A stretch of DNA of 64,000 nt from Notospermus geniculatus (taxonomy: Eukaryota > Nemertea > Pilidiophora > Heteronemertea > Lineidae): NCBI GenBank assembly GCA_002633025.1, contig NMRB01001074.1:75088-139087 (forward strand). The letters are read 5' to 3'. Position 1 is the stretch's first letter. Every line of letters begins with the position of its first letter. The notes below the pieces were generated by a model. It had not been told where the DNA came from. It ran no database searches and was given only the letters and a program-made list of their open reading frames with translations. Below are positions 1 to 16,933 of this stretch, in pieces. The position numbers and the translations under genes are program-made.

Positions 1-356
1 TAATCAGCTGGAGGGACCTCCCAGGGGGAAAGGTTTATTGAAATGAACAGAATACAAATAACCTGACAATAATCAGAATCCGTCTCAGGGCATCATCATC
101 ACGATGTTTTACTTTCGCAACTAAGAGGCAAGTAATACGCTGTAACCAAGGAAACTGCAATTAACCAGAGGCAGTGTGACACAATGCAACTCAAACAGTC
201 AAAGAACAATGGACTGGATGTAGAGAGGGCTAATAATGGAGGACTGTCACCACCGAGCACCTTTGACATGTATTCATTACATTTTTGCAATCTGCTTCAG
301 GTAGAAAGCAATCACTGCAATGTGCCATGAATAAAACAAGAAGAAGGATTTCACAG

Positions 357-405
357 ACCACTCAATCTTATCAAGAATATATAAGTACCAAGAATGTACA
401 ACTCC
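357..405 (+). repeat. Left arm of an inverted repeat (partner at 849-888)
   Basis: The stretch that includes ATCAAGAATATATAAGTACC reappears reverse-complemented at about 849-888, where it runs into the N gap. The two arms are nearly identical, so an inverted-repeat element of about 0.5 kb probably lies between them. Family unknown. Confidence 0.7.
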
Positions 406-888
406 AAATATGTGATAAAAGTCAGTTTACTAATATGCCTCTGGTGACCATGTAACTGAAGGGATCTTAATTTGTGAAGGATTATTGTGTAGAGAAGATC
501 ATTACGAACAAAATGACACCTCCCGCAGTTGTATGCACTCAGTAATAACCGAGCTACAGAGCAGTTTTGAATGGACCATATTTTCGACACATTGATATCG
601 TACTTGATCTCTGGGTCGGGCACTCTGACCTAAACAACAAATCCATGGTTTCACCAAAACCAAAAAAAATTTGTGTGCCAGTAATATGCCTGTAACTTTA
701 CATAAGAATATTGACGTTATTCTAAATAACACAATTCAGTCAACAACCCTTAAATCTAAACAGTGGTTATTTAATTAGAAGGCCTATAATTATCGTACGC
801 CCTCTATTATCAGAAAAAGTAACTTAATGCCCACCCTTTTGATTGATTACTGAGTTGTACATTCTTGGTACTTATATATTCTTGATAA

Positions 889-1133
889 NNNNNNNNNNNN
901 NNNNNNNNNNNNNNNNNNNNNNNNNNNNNNNNNNNNNNNNNNNNNNNNNNNNNNNNNNNNNNNNNNNNNNNNNNNNNNNNNNNNNNNNNNNNNNNNNNNN
1001 NNNNNNNNNNNNNNNNNNNNNNNNNNNNNNNNNNNNNNNNNNNNNNNNNNNNNNNNNNNNNNNNNNNNNNNNNNNNNNNNNNNNNNNNNNNNNNNNNNNN
1101 NNNNNNNNNNNNNNNNNNNNNNNNNNNNNNNNN
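889..1133. other. Assembly gap (245 N)
   Basis: A run of unknown bases interrupts the right arm of the inverted repeat. Other unknown bases are a run of five at 22702-22706 and single Ns at 25916, 50738 and 63763. Confidence 0.99.
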
Positions 1134-1612
1134 AGGGTGCCTAGATATATCTTCACACCAAATCACAACACTCTATGTCATATAGCAATGAAATGTGCCA
1201 CCGAACAGTGAATTTTGAACTTTGACCCCTGTGACCTTGAAAAGTAGGTCAAATCAAAAACCCGGGATTTATGTGATGTAGTCTCATCAGAGGAACCCAC
1301 CATAAAAGTTTCGTGGTTCTGGCTAACAGCGTTCAGGAGATATGGCCAAAAGAAGGTTTTCACAAAGCGCCCCCTACAGGCCAGAGTGTACAAGCAGCAG
1401 CGCTAAGTTTCGGTCCAGAGATAGTTTTTACCATAGGGTACGTGTACACCAAATTTCAAGTCTGTAACCCAAGCGGTTTAGAAACGTGCCACCCCTGTTA
1501 ACGACGACGGACGACGACGACGGACGACGACGACGACGACGACGGACGACGACGGACGACGGACGACACACCATGGGAGAAGCTCACCTCACAGAGGTGA
1601 GCTAAAAACTCT
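1134..1612. repeat. (GAC)n-type repetitive element with terminal hairpin
   Basis: A block with TGACCCCTGTGACCTTGA and similar motifs is followed by a CGACGACGGACG microsatellite at about 1500-1567. It ends in a small hairpin, AGCTCACCT...AGGTGAGCT, at about 1580-1602. The order motif block, trinucleotide array, hairpin looks like a non-autonomous repeat. It has no coding potential, and the left end is lost in the N gap. Confidence 0.6.
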
Positions 1613-2314
1613 GGTCTGCTCTTGTCACATTAATCAAAGGCATTCTTCCCCAACCTCAGGCAAGGTTCTGGTCGATATACATTGTATACACCTATAAAAT
1701 ATAGAACTGCCAAAGCCTAAATGTTTGATGACATCATTATCAAGAAGAAGTTCAAGTATCATGTCATGACCTTGTTTAATTTCTCTAATAGAGGTCAAGG
1801 TCAATCTATTGTGTGATTGCCCCCACAGTTATAGTGATACTGTCAGAAGAGGCGGATTGGAAATTAGGTCAAGTTAATTGTACACAAGGATAACAAGGCC
1901 TATCAGGCCAGGGGGTGTCTTCTTCAAAGTTCAACAAAATTAGACATGACACTTTTAATTTCATGAACTTTTTCTCCATTGGGGAACATAACTGTCATTG
2001 AACCTGACATCATCATCATGATGTTGGCCTTTCCCTACCCCTGCAAGGAATACGTATGCCATGGATCAGACACATTTAACATAGGCCTACATGATTTACC
2101 TCCTCTTTTCTGACAGGTTACAGGTAGGCCTAGGGGTTGAGTAAGAAGAGCATGAGTTGAAGAGTGTTACAAATGTACAACACGCTGATTAAGGGACCCT
2201 CTTCACGAAGCAAAGTTCTCAGTAAGTGGGCCGGCTGGTTTCATAGTCCTACATGTAGCAGGCATTCAGCTCAGTGAAAGGAAGGAGAGTGAAACAGGTT
2301 TGGGATAAGTAATT

Positions 2315-2464
2315 CAGGCACGGATCCAAGGGGGCGCACGCCCCCTTTCAGCTAACAAATATGTAAAATTGACCGTGGAATTCTGAAATTTGGAGCAAAT
2401 CATTGAAATTCACTGCAGATTTCAATGTTTCTAGCACTTTTCCGAAACTGTGGATCCGCCCCTG
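2315..2464. mobile_element. Short non-autonomous DNA transposon, family 1, copy 1
   Basis: A 150-bp element starts CAGGCACGGATCC and ends GGATCCGCCCCTG, which are imperfect terminal inverted repeats. It is flanked by the 5-bp duplication TAATT. The interior, including GACCGTGGAATTCTG and an internal inverted repeat around ATTGAAATT...GATTTCAAT, is shared with the copy at 23552-23728. It encodes no protein. Confidence 0.85.
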
Positions 2465-3267
2465 TAATTCTCGGTCCCTCATGTTTCACTGTTCACTTCC
2501 AACTTTGACACTTACAATATGATTTACAACTTACATGATAGAAGAAACTTATGCCAGTGAATGTTGTGTCTTTGTTACATTACATTAGTTTAGCATCAAT
2601 AAGAACTCCTCCAAATATAAAATCACCAATCAGGAATGAGATTAGAATCAGATAGCTCGAATATCCCCCAGTCCAGTTGGTTTTATACAATCACTTCAGC
2701 TCAGATAACGTCACACCACACACAAGACAGTATCTGCACATTCACATGTGAATCTCGTCGCTTGGTCCATCAGTCCTAACCGACTACACAATAGCTGTCA
2801 ATCAGTGACAAGCATGCAGCAGATATTATAGCACTGGCTTGAACAGCTTGAAACTGCTGCTGTCATCTAGCTGCTGAACAGGGAACCACCCTAATGCATG
2901 TATTTCCATGTTTTCCATCATTCATGTTTATTCACTACGTCTCCACGGAATCTCATCAGGGACCAAAACCTTGACTTATTCACTCACCAAACTTCCATCC
3001 ATGGAATATCAGGAACCTTTAGCTAGGCCTCCTAGGGTCTGCTTTGCACAGTTAAGTTGCTTGGTCTAGCTGGCGTGGCTGGTGGTTAACTTGTTTGGCA
3101 CTGTCATCCAAGGGGCTGGCCATCTGAACTACCCCCCCCCATGTAGTCAGTGAGTGCTCTTGACATGTTTATCAGCTTATGGGCAGTTATCACCGCAAAT
3201 AAAGACGTTACAAAATTAATTAATAATTTTTTTTTTTTTCGTTGGGCGCCAATGTAAAAACCTACAA

Positions 3268-3841
3268 TTGTGGTGATCTCTAGTCGTAGCTAAGAAAGAC
3301 GTATAAGGCATCTTTGATAATCGAGGGCCGATCTGCTCACCACTGCGTTACATCGCACATCACCCTTCGAGAAATAGACCAGTCTGCGGCGTATCTTGTC
3401 ACGACGCCAACTTTACCGGTCGACCAATCATATTGCACTTTATATCGGGTCTTCGGCTACCACTATTTGTACCACAATACAAATTTTACAACACTGGTTC
3501 TGATTGGCCTTCTCTTCGAGAGGCAGCGGATTCGCCGCGGACCGGTCAATTTCTCGAAGGGTGATGTGCGATGTAACACAGTAGGTATAGGTGAGCAGAT
3601 CGGCCTTCGATTATCGAAGATGTACGTAAGGTGGCGCTGTATCATTTGTAACACTTCACGTGTTTTCGTCATTCTTTGTGTGGACGACTGCAGCGCCACC
3701 TTACCTACGTCTTTCTTAGCTACGTACGACTCAAGAGATCATCACAACAACTAGAGAATATGACTCCAACGACAACATCTTTATTTTGCAGCGCCATATT
3801 TACGTCTTTCTTAGCTACGACTAGAGGTCATCACAACGACT
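3268..3841. mobile_element. Nested palindromic elements upstream of MED8
   Basis: At least three palindromic units are interleaved. The outer unit has CTAGTCGTAGCTAAGAAAG near 3280-3300 and its complement at 3706-3749 and again at 3792-3841. The middle unit (about 3311-3620) has long inverted ends with CCGATCTGCTCACC. The inner unit (about 3622-3710) begins ACGTAAGGTGGCGCTG and ends with its complement. All look like miniature inverted-repeat elements. The middle unit has a second copy inside MED8 intron 1. Confidence 0.75.
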
Positions 3842-4306
3842 AGAGAATATGACAACAACAACATCTTTATTTTGTAACGTCTATATTTGCGGTTATAACC
3901 GCCCATATGACAGCTCTGTCAACAGACTTGTTGTGTCAGTAATCAAGAAAAACGGATCAGCTGCTACTCACCATGTCCATGTCATGATTAACGAATATGG
4001 TGGGAGTATTGTCTTCCGTCCTGAATACCCAGACAATTGAATTTGAACCGGAGAAAGGACAAAAATTACGTAAGAAGGGCATGAAGGGAACATTTTTGGT
4101 GTCCCGTTCAACATGTACAAGCATGCGTGACCAAAATTTGTTGTGATCGTCGTTACCGTGTGGACTTAATGTTCGGGTGTGCTGAGGATGGATCATCCGG
4201 CAAGACTGGAACCAGTCAACACTTTGTAACAACGGGAGCAAAAAGAACACAGATTCTATCCATTTTGTCTTCAAAATAATTCTTATTTCATCGTTTGTAC
4301 GCGACT

Positions 4307-7071
4307 ATGCAGGTAGTGTGCATAGCAAATCGTTTATTTTACATTTCCTGTCACTTATAACCTGACCGTCTTGTTGTGAATTCGTGTGCAATGCGCAATA
4401 ATAGTTGATTCATGTCATGCACTGGTTGGATGCACTGCAACCTGTGAACATGGTGAACCACACACAATGACAATGAGTAATGACACATCCATGACAAGGA
4501 CAGCTGTCTCTGAGGTTCACCATCTCTCACTTGCACAGGGACCTGGTCCTAGATAGAGGACCCCATACCATGAGGTTCCAGGGGTGTGTCATCTTCGATG
4601 ATCGAAGGCCGATCTGCTCACCACTATAGGCACTACGCTACACCGCACATCACCCTTCGAGAAATAGGCATCCTGCGAAAGTCGGCCATTACAGCTCAGA
4701 AGGGGTAAACATTAACCTCGCCCTAGGGGGCCTAGTGCATTTGTACAGTTGGCTCTTGTGCTTTCCGTCTGTACAATGCACTAGGCCCAAGGTTTGTTTA
4801 CCCCTTCTGGCTTGTCATGGCCGACTTTCGCAGGATGTCTATAGACCAGTCGGCGGTGTATCTTGGCACGATGCCAACTTTACCGGTCGACCAATCATAT
4901 TGCACTTTATATCGGGTCTTCGGTGGCTACCACTATTTGTACCACGATTCAAATTTTACAGCACCAATTGTTCTGATTGGCCTCTTCTTCTCGAGGCGGC
5001 AGATACGCCGTGGACCGGTCAGTTTCTCGAAGGGTGATGTGCGATGTAACGCAGTGGTGAGCAGATCGGCCTTCGATTATCGAAGATGGGGGTGTGTACG
5101 TGTTCTAGAGAACACAGTTTTCGACAACTCTAGGCCCCACCTGATTACCTGCTGATGTGATGGCTGATCTGATGGATGGATGATGCCACACCACCTACGT
5201 TACGGCATTAGGCTAGGGCTACTGTAACCGGGCCTTGGTCTATGTTGAAGTCAAAGTATATAACGACTACATTTCATTGAAAGAACAATTGTTGTTAATT
5301 GTTTATTTCAATTTTCAGAGGGAAGAAAAACTACTTGAGGTATCCCTTGATACCATCACTCAGAAGGTGCGGGATCTCAAAAACTCTCTGACATCATTCT
5401 TATTCAAGCTTGAACATGAATATGAAGTGATAAACTGGTAAGTACAGGTATTGGCCAAAAGAACAGACTTCTCATTCTCTTCGTATTCACTTCACTTTGT
5501 AATGTAAGGGTTGTGAACGTAGAGGGGACTTGCTAAGTTATTTGACTTGTTTTTTCTTATTGTAGGCCAACCGTCTTAGACAGTTTTGCACTCATCTCAA
5601 GCCAGCTGAATAGTCTGAATAAGGTGCTCAAAAGTGATAAGTGCCCAACCCTGAGGAATCGTGTCCTGTTGTCCTTGAGGTTGACTCCTGACCATGATCC
5701 AGAACTAGAGGTAAGTGGTGCACCATACTTGTCATCTTGGTAGTACAATTTTCGTCAACATACCACCTCCTATCCTATATTTGTAAAATGGACTGGTAGC
5801 TGGATGGAATGGTATTGCACTCTGTTCAAGTAGCTCAGATCTTGAAATGCAACCAAAATGGTTCTTTGGCATAAGGGAGTCGAAAGAATCAATGACATGA
5901 GGATGTCTTCGTGTATCTCTGATGATTCATAACGTTTGATATTTCAGAAACTGACAGAGGGCCGTGTCCTGGCATTTAATCATGAAGTGGTACCTGACTA
6001 TCTCCGCACGAAACCTGAGCCAGAGGTGGAGGAACGGGTGAATCAGATGAACGTGAAAGCTACCCAACTTCCTCATGATGTTTTACAGGTATGGAAGGTC
6101 TCCAACATGGACACCTCCACCAAGATGTACCTCTCTATGATAGGAGACTCCTTTCTTGAGGCAGGAATACCAGCTATTCTCAACAAACCTGTATTACTGC
6201 TCTCACATTTCGCTGTGTCATGAGTACTGCTTAGGCTTCTCCTAAAGATGTTGCTCCCGATTTTGCAGAAACAAATGGCTTCCTTGAACAAGATTGCAAA
6301 TCATGTCTTAGAAATCATCAACACCAATCGAGAAGAATGGGAGAGTGATGTCAGTAAGTAGCTCCTCCACCAGTAGCACTTCAGGTATGACTAACCAACT
6401 GAGCTGTCAGTGGGTTTTCATACCTGTAGTGATTGCTGAAATGACTCTGAAGTGCTGGAATGACTGTAAAGTGCTGGAATAACTGTGAAGTGTCATTTGT
6501 ATTACGGCTCAGTGGCCTGTTTGTATCCCCGGATGTTCACTGGCTCATATCTGAATTCCTTTGTTTCATATTGTCTTCTTCCTCTTCAGATTCAAAACAG
6601 GCTCAACCACAGACATCGTCCCTGACCGACACAAACGCTTTAATCGCTGCCACAAGCTTTGGTAAAGGATTGCGGCCAGCACGGAGACCAGACACTGGAT
6701 CTGGTGGACCCACACCACCTCCCACCATACCAACCCCACAACAACCTCAAAGTAAGTCCAGGAAATGTATCACTATCAGAATTGAGAGCGAAGATGGGAT
6801 GGATTATGTACTGTTGTCGGCGGTTGGTCCAGGAGAAATGTCAACATCGGTCGCGAGTCTGGCTCTGGGTTGGACTGATGAGTAGCCTATCTCCAAACAT
6901 CTCGGTCTCCTGTTCAGTCATTTCTACCGGTTTATAGCAAGTCTCTAACTACCTGTCTTTTCCTTTGCAGTTCCAACTCCCAACATCAACATTAACATCA
7001 GCAAGGCTCCAAGTTCAATCAAGACAAACATCAAATCAGCCGGTGCTGTCCATCCATATCAACGGCCTTGA
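4307..7071 (+). CDS. MED8: Mediator of RNA polymerase II transcription subunit 8
   Basis: MED8 is a head-module subunit of Mediator, which links activators to RNA polymerase II in the nucleus. Coding exons read by eye are 4307-4312, 5319-5437, 5566-5710, 5948-6088, 6269-6353, 6590-6751 and 6971-7071. They join in frame to 252 residues, against about 268 in human. The first coding exon holds only Met-Gln before a GTAGTG donor; the family usually begins MQREEK, and exon 2 begins REEKLLE. Family marks include [11 protein letters not shown], the conserved TEGRV...[12 protein letters not shown] block, [10 protein letters not shown] and the C-terminal IKTNIKSAG...HPYQRP. The helical N-terminal half is complete and the low-complexity Pro/Thr stretch before the tail is short. 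AATAAA at 7402 is a likely polyadenylation signal. Repeats crowd the upstream region and intron 1. Confidence 0.95.
4591..5087. mobile_element. Palindromic element in MED8 intron 1 with another element inserted in it
   Basis: This is the second copy of the middle unit at 3311-3620. Both ends carry CTTCGAT...CGAAG next to CCGATCTGCTCACC. Relative to the first copy it is interrupted at about 4667-4840 by a different palindrome, whose arms are GCATCCTGCGAAAGTCGGCC and its complement. The first copy reads through the same point uninterrupted, so the order of insertion is clear. Confidence 0.8.
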
Positions 7072-7623
7072 GATAGCAACCTCAACACAAAGGAACCAGT
7101 AAAATACCAGCGAATGTCTGTCGTCGGTTATGTCATTGCACATCCCAGGTCATTGGGCTGCTACATTCCGAAACATGGCATTTATTGAAAAATATGAAGT
7201 TCAGGCAGCTCTGCGAGGCATCTGATTCCCTCCGTGGGTGGCGACTTTTGGTGCTACATTGGCGGAATACGAAAGTCCTAGATGTATTCAGGTGTTTTGT
7301 CACCGGAAGGAACTGTCCTTGTTTGCTGAAGGATTGAAGTTACTGATACATGAAGGTGGAATACTCTCAGTATGCTGTCTGAAGGTTGATCCTAGTAGGT
7401 GAATAAACAAGGATTTATCAAAACCATGTCTTTGTTCCTCTTTGCTCACCCCAGCAGCTGTGCCTAGAATGAGATCCTAGGTTTAGCCCTGTCATAGCCT
7501 TACTCTATTGTGTGTCATCTTGCTCAATGCCTGCCAGTCTGCACGCATCTTCCAGCTCCCTTTGTTCTCATTGAACCCAATCCCAACCAAATATTTGTCT
7601 CCTCGGTGACAAGGACAAGATAT

Positions 7624-7905
7624 TTGAGGAGCCTGATAGCCTAGTGGTTATCACGCCCGCTTAGCAAGCGGCAGGTCCCGGGTTCGAATCCAGCCCGGGC
7701 CATATGGGATTTAATTCCCGGCTCTTCAGTCCGTCGCATGGGACAGTAAGCCGAGGTGCCTTGTACCTTGTGTCTTTGCAAGGGCAAGTAAAAGACCCCA
7801 TCCAAGTGAGGAACATGAGTAACTTGTGATGGCCTCCTCCGTACTTACCAGGGCCAATAATGCTATTGCGTCGGCCCTGATGGAAAAATGAAATACAAAA
7901 TACAA
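7624..7905 (+). mobile_element. tRNA-derived SINE, copy 1
   Basis: The head looks like a tRNA gene: an A-box-like GATAGCCTAGTGGTTATC near 7635 and a B box GGTTCGAATCC at 7681. The body, with GCATGGGACAGTAAGCCGAG and GGGCAAGTAAAAGACCC, is not tRNA. The tail is A-rich (GAAATACAAAATACAAA). A diverged second copy with the same body lies at about 42180-42465. The body resembles tRNA-derived SINE superfamilies widespread in marine invertebrates, but the family name is not certain. It sits between the convergent 3' ends of MED8 and CARM1. Confidence 0.85.
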
Positions 7906-7999
7906 AGGACAAGATATGTCACTTAGAATGTGTATAGAAGTCGAATTGTGTCAGATCTGGAGGCGAATTTTCTTGCATAGTGAAAAACCAGGAGTTTTC

Positions 8000-10900
8000 T
8001 CTGAAGAATAAGAAAGTTTATTCTCAATGAAGCATTTAAATAGTACATTCACAGTTAATATAACTGATCAATGACCCGCTTGCTATCGGACAAATATTCT
8101 GAAGAATACAAAACACACAATTTCTTGCAGAATTCATGTACTCTACGGTCATTAAAATGCAGTGTTCTGCGAATCCTGATGACGAAAGCAGCACTAGCCA
8201 CTTCCCATACAAGTATTCCCCTCCCGGTTTGAGAAGATCCCGACCAAGTATGTCCACACTGAAAATCATCAATCCATCAATCCCTGATGACCAAAATAAA
8301 GTGGTCCCGCGACCTTTTATTGACCAATCAGAAGACATGATTATAGATGCTAGTTCGACTTGTTTGAATACTGGGGATCAGAGACTGTGCAGTTGACTTG
8401 GTGGTCGAGCTAAAGAAAGGAACCAATCACAATCCTTCCTGTATCGCTCCACACTATGGGCCAGGAAAAAGCACTTTTTGCTTGATGCAACAGTCTCTTT
8501 AATGGATCGATCACTTTAAATGAGAACAGAATGAGAGAACACTCTGATAGGCACATCTAAATCTAAATACACTGCTCTAGTCTCGGATCAATAATAATGA
8601 TCAAGTGAAGCAAAGAACTATTTACAAAGGGATGGTGATGAACTATCAAACATTCTGTCACATAAATCATTAAGTTATTCAGTACAAGTCTGCTCTGTCA
8701 TTAAGAAGAGCAATTTTGATTGCAGTTACGTATCAAATGAAGTCACAAGGCTGATCAAAATTTGAAAAAAATCAACATTTTATCAAGAAATTTCCTGAGC
8801 GACTCTTCCATTTTGTGAAAAGCCTCAAGATATGTCACACGCTCAAAATACATACTGAATAAGTTAATGATGAGAGACAGGCACAGACTTGGTCTTGATC
8901 TAATAAGTAGCTGGTTACCTGCCACAAACTTTGCATTGAAACGGACTTGGTGTACTTACAATGTAAAGATGTGTGTCTGAATCAAGATGATTGATATGAT
9001 AAACCTCCAGATGCCCCTGGTGCCATGATGCTCAACAGGGTGGCAGAGATAGAAACAAACCTCGATCAACAAGTTGGATACCACCTCACATAATCATCAC
9101 GCCAGGCTAACAGTAACACACCACATTGGGAGCTACACAAGACCAAATCAGGTGAAGAGTGACGTAAGGTGTAAACAACTGTGCATATTCAACTACCGGT
9201 AGGTCATCAAACACAAAAATTCTTTAGTGGGCAATAAAATGATCTATCACACATAATATAGCAGTCAAGTCTCTTCAGTTCATCTTGACTTGCTCTGTGG
9301 GCACTTATCTGAGTGTGACCTCGGCCAAGTCTCTTCAGTTCATCTTGACTTGCTCTGTGGGCACTTATCTGAGTGTGAACTCAGCCAAGTCAAGTCTGAG
9401 CAGAATCCATTCTCTTTAAAATGACTAAATGCAGATGGCCAGAAAGTGTACATGTAGAGTGAAGGTGATAAAATACAATGTGCTAAGTTTAGTGCGAAGT
9501 CTACTTTTTACAAATTGAAGGCCAGTTTACATAAAATTGATTTGCAAGTAAATGTATGGGGTAGTTTGCCTACAGACTGAACTACCGGTAATCCCAATAA
9601 TCCTGTCCAGAAAAACATATCCATGATGGCTGGAGTGCCCTCTATGGACAGAAATACTCACCGTCAGTGTCAACTGTGACGAACACTCACTTTTCTGCAA
9701 TTTTCTAAACTTTAGGCCTACATTAATTTCCCACCATATACGGCTTCAATTCAAGGCTTGAAGCCAGCTTCAGGACTTGGAAACAAATTCATCATTAGGC
9801 CTATTCCATTTCATATTGAATGAGTCGAAGAAAGGGGGCTTGTTTAAGAATTTGGGGTAAAAGAAGGATATGCTATAGTAGAAACATCGTCGCCTGAGAG
9901 GGAAGAACATTATCTTGCAGGAGGCAGCAAAATTTGTAACAATAAATATGAATCAAAAGAAACCCAATGATAAAACGACCACTGTACCCTCGAAAACATA
10001 TTAAGGTGCCCAAAGCTATTTACAGCGCAAGAAAATCTTTCCTCAACCAGCTAAAATCGTACAGTTTTCATTTTCTTAACTGTACGGTGTCAAATTTGCA
10101 TACACAGTGACAGTACATGTAGAAATCTACAAATGCCTCAATTTGGGAACGAAATAAATGGAACTACAATAGTACTGTAAATAACAGGGAATACGTCATT
10201 GACTATTTACACACATTATAACAGTTGATACAGATACTGACTCATCCAATATCATGTACCAAGAGCAGACATCACCATTTTATTCAACAAATGGGTGAAT
10301 TTTTCATTAAAAGATTCCAGAAAATTCATTGAAGGGACATTTACCATGTTTACATGTATCCACTTTCTCTCAAATATTTCAGCTCACTTCCATAAACAAT
10401 AAGTTTGGACTGCTGATAAAGAGGTCGATATTGGATGAATCAAGACAGCCCGATGCAGAGAGGACTGGCACTGCAGGCTTTAACAAATTCTCCAGGGGCT
10501 CTGGCGGGAGCAAGGCAAGCACACCTTTTATGGTCCTGTCCAAAAAGTCCCTGTTGAAGATCAAACCTCACAACCCAAATTCAATATATATTAAGAACAC
10601 AGGTCACCCCGCAGTAGTTTGGTATCAGCTTCCATTAACAACAGGGGTAGTTCACTCTCATCAGCAGTGGAACCGCTAAGGGCACCAATCCATGCTCCGT
10701 GGTATGGATGGCAAGAGCCAGTACAGGTCAGGACATCCTACACTTGTGTAAAAGCAAGAATTAACACCCGTGCTGAGGGCTTTAAGCTGCCACTGGTCCT
10801 CTGTGTGTTCAGAAAAATCCATGAGTAAAGTTGGAATCAGATTACCGGTATACAGCTCCTTAACTGCCCCATCCCCAAAACAAACCATCCCAGAATAGGC

Positions 10901-11045
10901 CTAACCGGTTCTGAACGAGCCACCAGCCACATTCATGAGAATCCCCCCCACCCACCCCCTGAGATGACTAAAACATCACCAAGTCACACAAATCACAGGT
11001 GTTTAGATCAAACGATCACCGTCCGTTAATGAAGTAAAGCGGGCC
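8000..11045 (-). other. CARM1: Probable 3' untranslated region of CARM1
   Basis: No coding exon is recognisable in these 3 kb after the CARM1 stop codon. TTTATT at 8017-8022 reads AATAAA on the minus strand and is the best polyadenylation signal before MED8 is reached. A long 3' UTR is an inference from position. The stretch contains an exact-period 60-bp tandem duplication at 9267-9386. Confidence 0.5.
9267..9386. repeat. Two tandem 60-bp units
   Basis: Two adjacent 60-bp copies begin AAGTCTCTTCAGTTCATC and differ at only a few bases, in the final GACCTCGGCC versus GAACTCAGCC. The near-identity indicates a recent duplication. They lie in the presumed CARM1 3' UTR. Confidence 0.95.
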
Positions 11046-16674
<5,629 letters not shown>

Positions 16675-16933
16675 TTTCCTGGCGATGGAAGTGTGTAGTG
16701 GATCTATAATGAGGGAGCAGTTATTATTTAGCCCAATTTCCTTTTAGTAAATTTTACACCCAACAATATATTAACTATTTTTGTAGTTTCTTTCTCATTT
16801 TTATGTTATAGATAATACTATTTTATGACTTTTACTCCATAAACAGGACAACAATGATATTTTTGATTACAATGAGTGCTGTAGTTAAAAGTAATCAATG
16901 AATGCTCCCCTAATTAAGGCAAAAGAATCAAGC
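16675..16933. promoter_or_regulatory. Probable shared promoter region of CARM1 and EXOSC3
   Basis: The start codons of two divergent housekeeping genes are 259 bp apart, so transcription in both directions must start within or very near this interval, unless untranslated first exons lie inside the neighbouring gene. The interval is AT-rich. No clear TATA or CCAAT arrangement was recognised. Confidence 0.55.

Larger units (their letters stand above)
1..3240. other. Repeat-rich region without a recognised gene
   Basis: No exon with recognisable protein similarity was found. The stretch holds an assembly gap, an inverted repeat on either side of it, a (GAC)n-type element and a short palindromic transposon, each listed separately. 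TTTATT near position 31 would be a minus-strand polyadenylation signal, so the 3' end of a leftward gene could lie here, but nothing else supports that. Confidence 0.5.

Noticed and set aside
843-1211. Open frames spanning the N gap
   Set aside because: Their length is made of unknown bases.
3314-3754. Plus-strand frame of 146 codons and a similar one at 4817-5155
   Set aside because: Both translate the palindromic elements; the encoded sequences resemble each other only because the elements are copies.
7624-7700. Possible functional tRNA gene
   Set aside because: A and B boxes are present, but the sequence continues into a long non-tRNA body shared with a second copy at 42180-42465 and ends A-rich. 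It is better explained as a SINE head.
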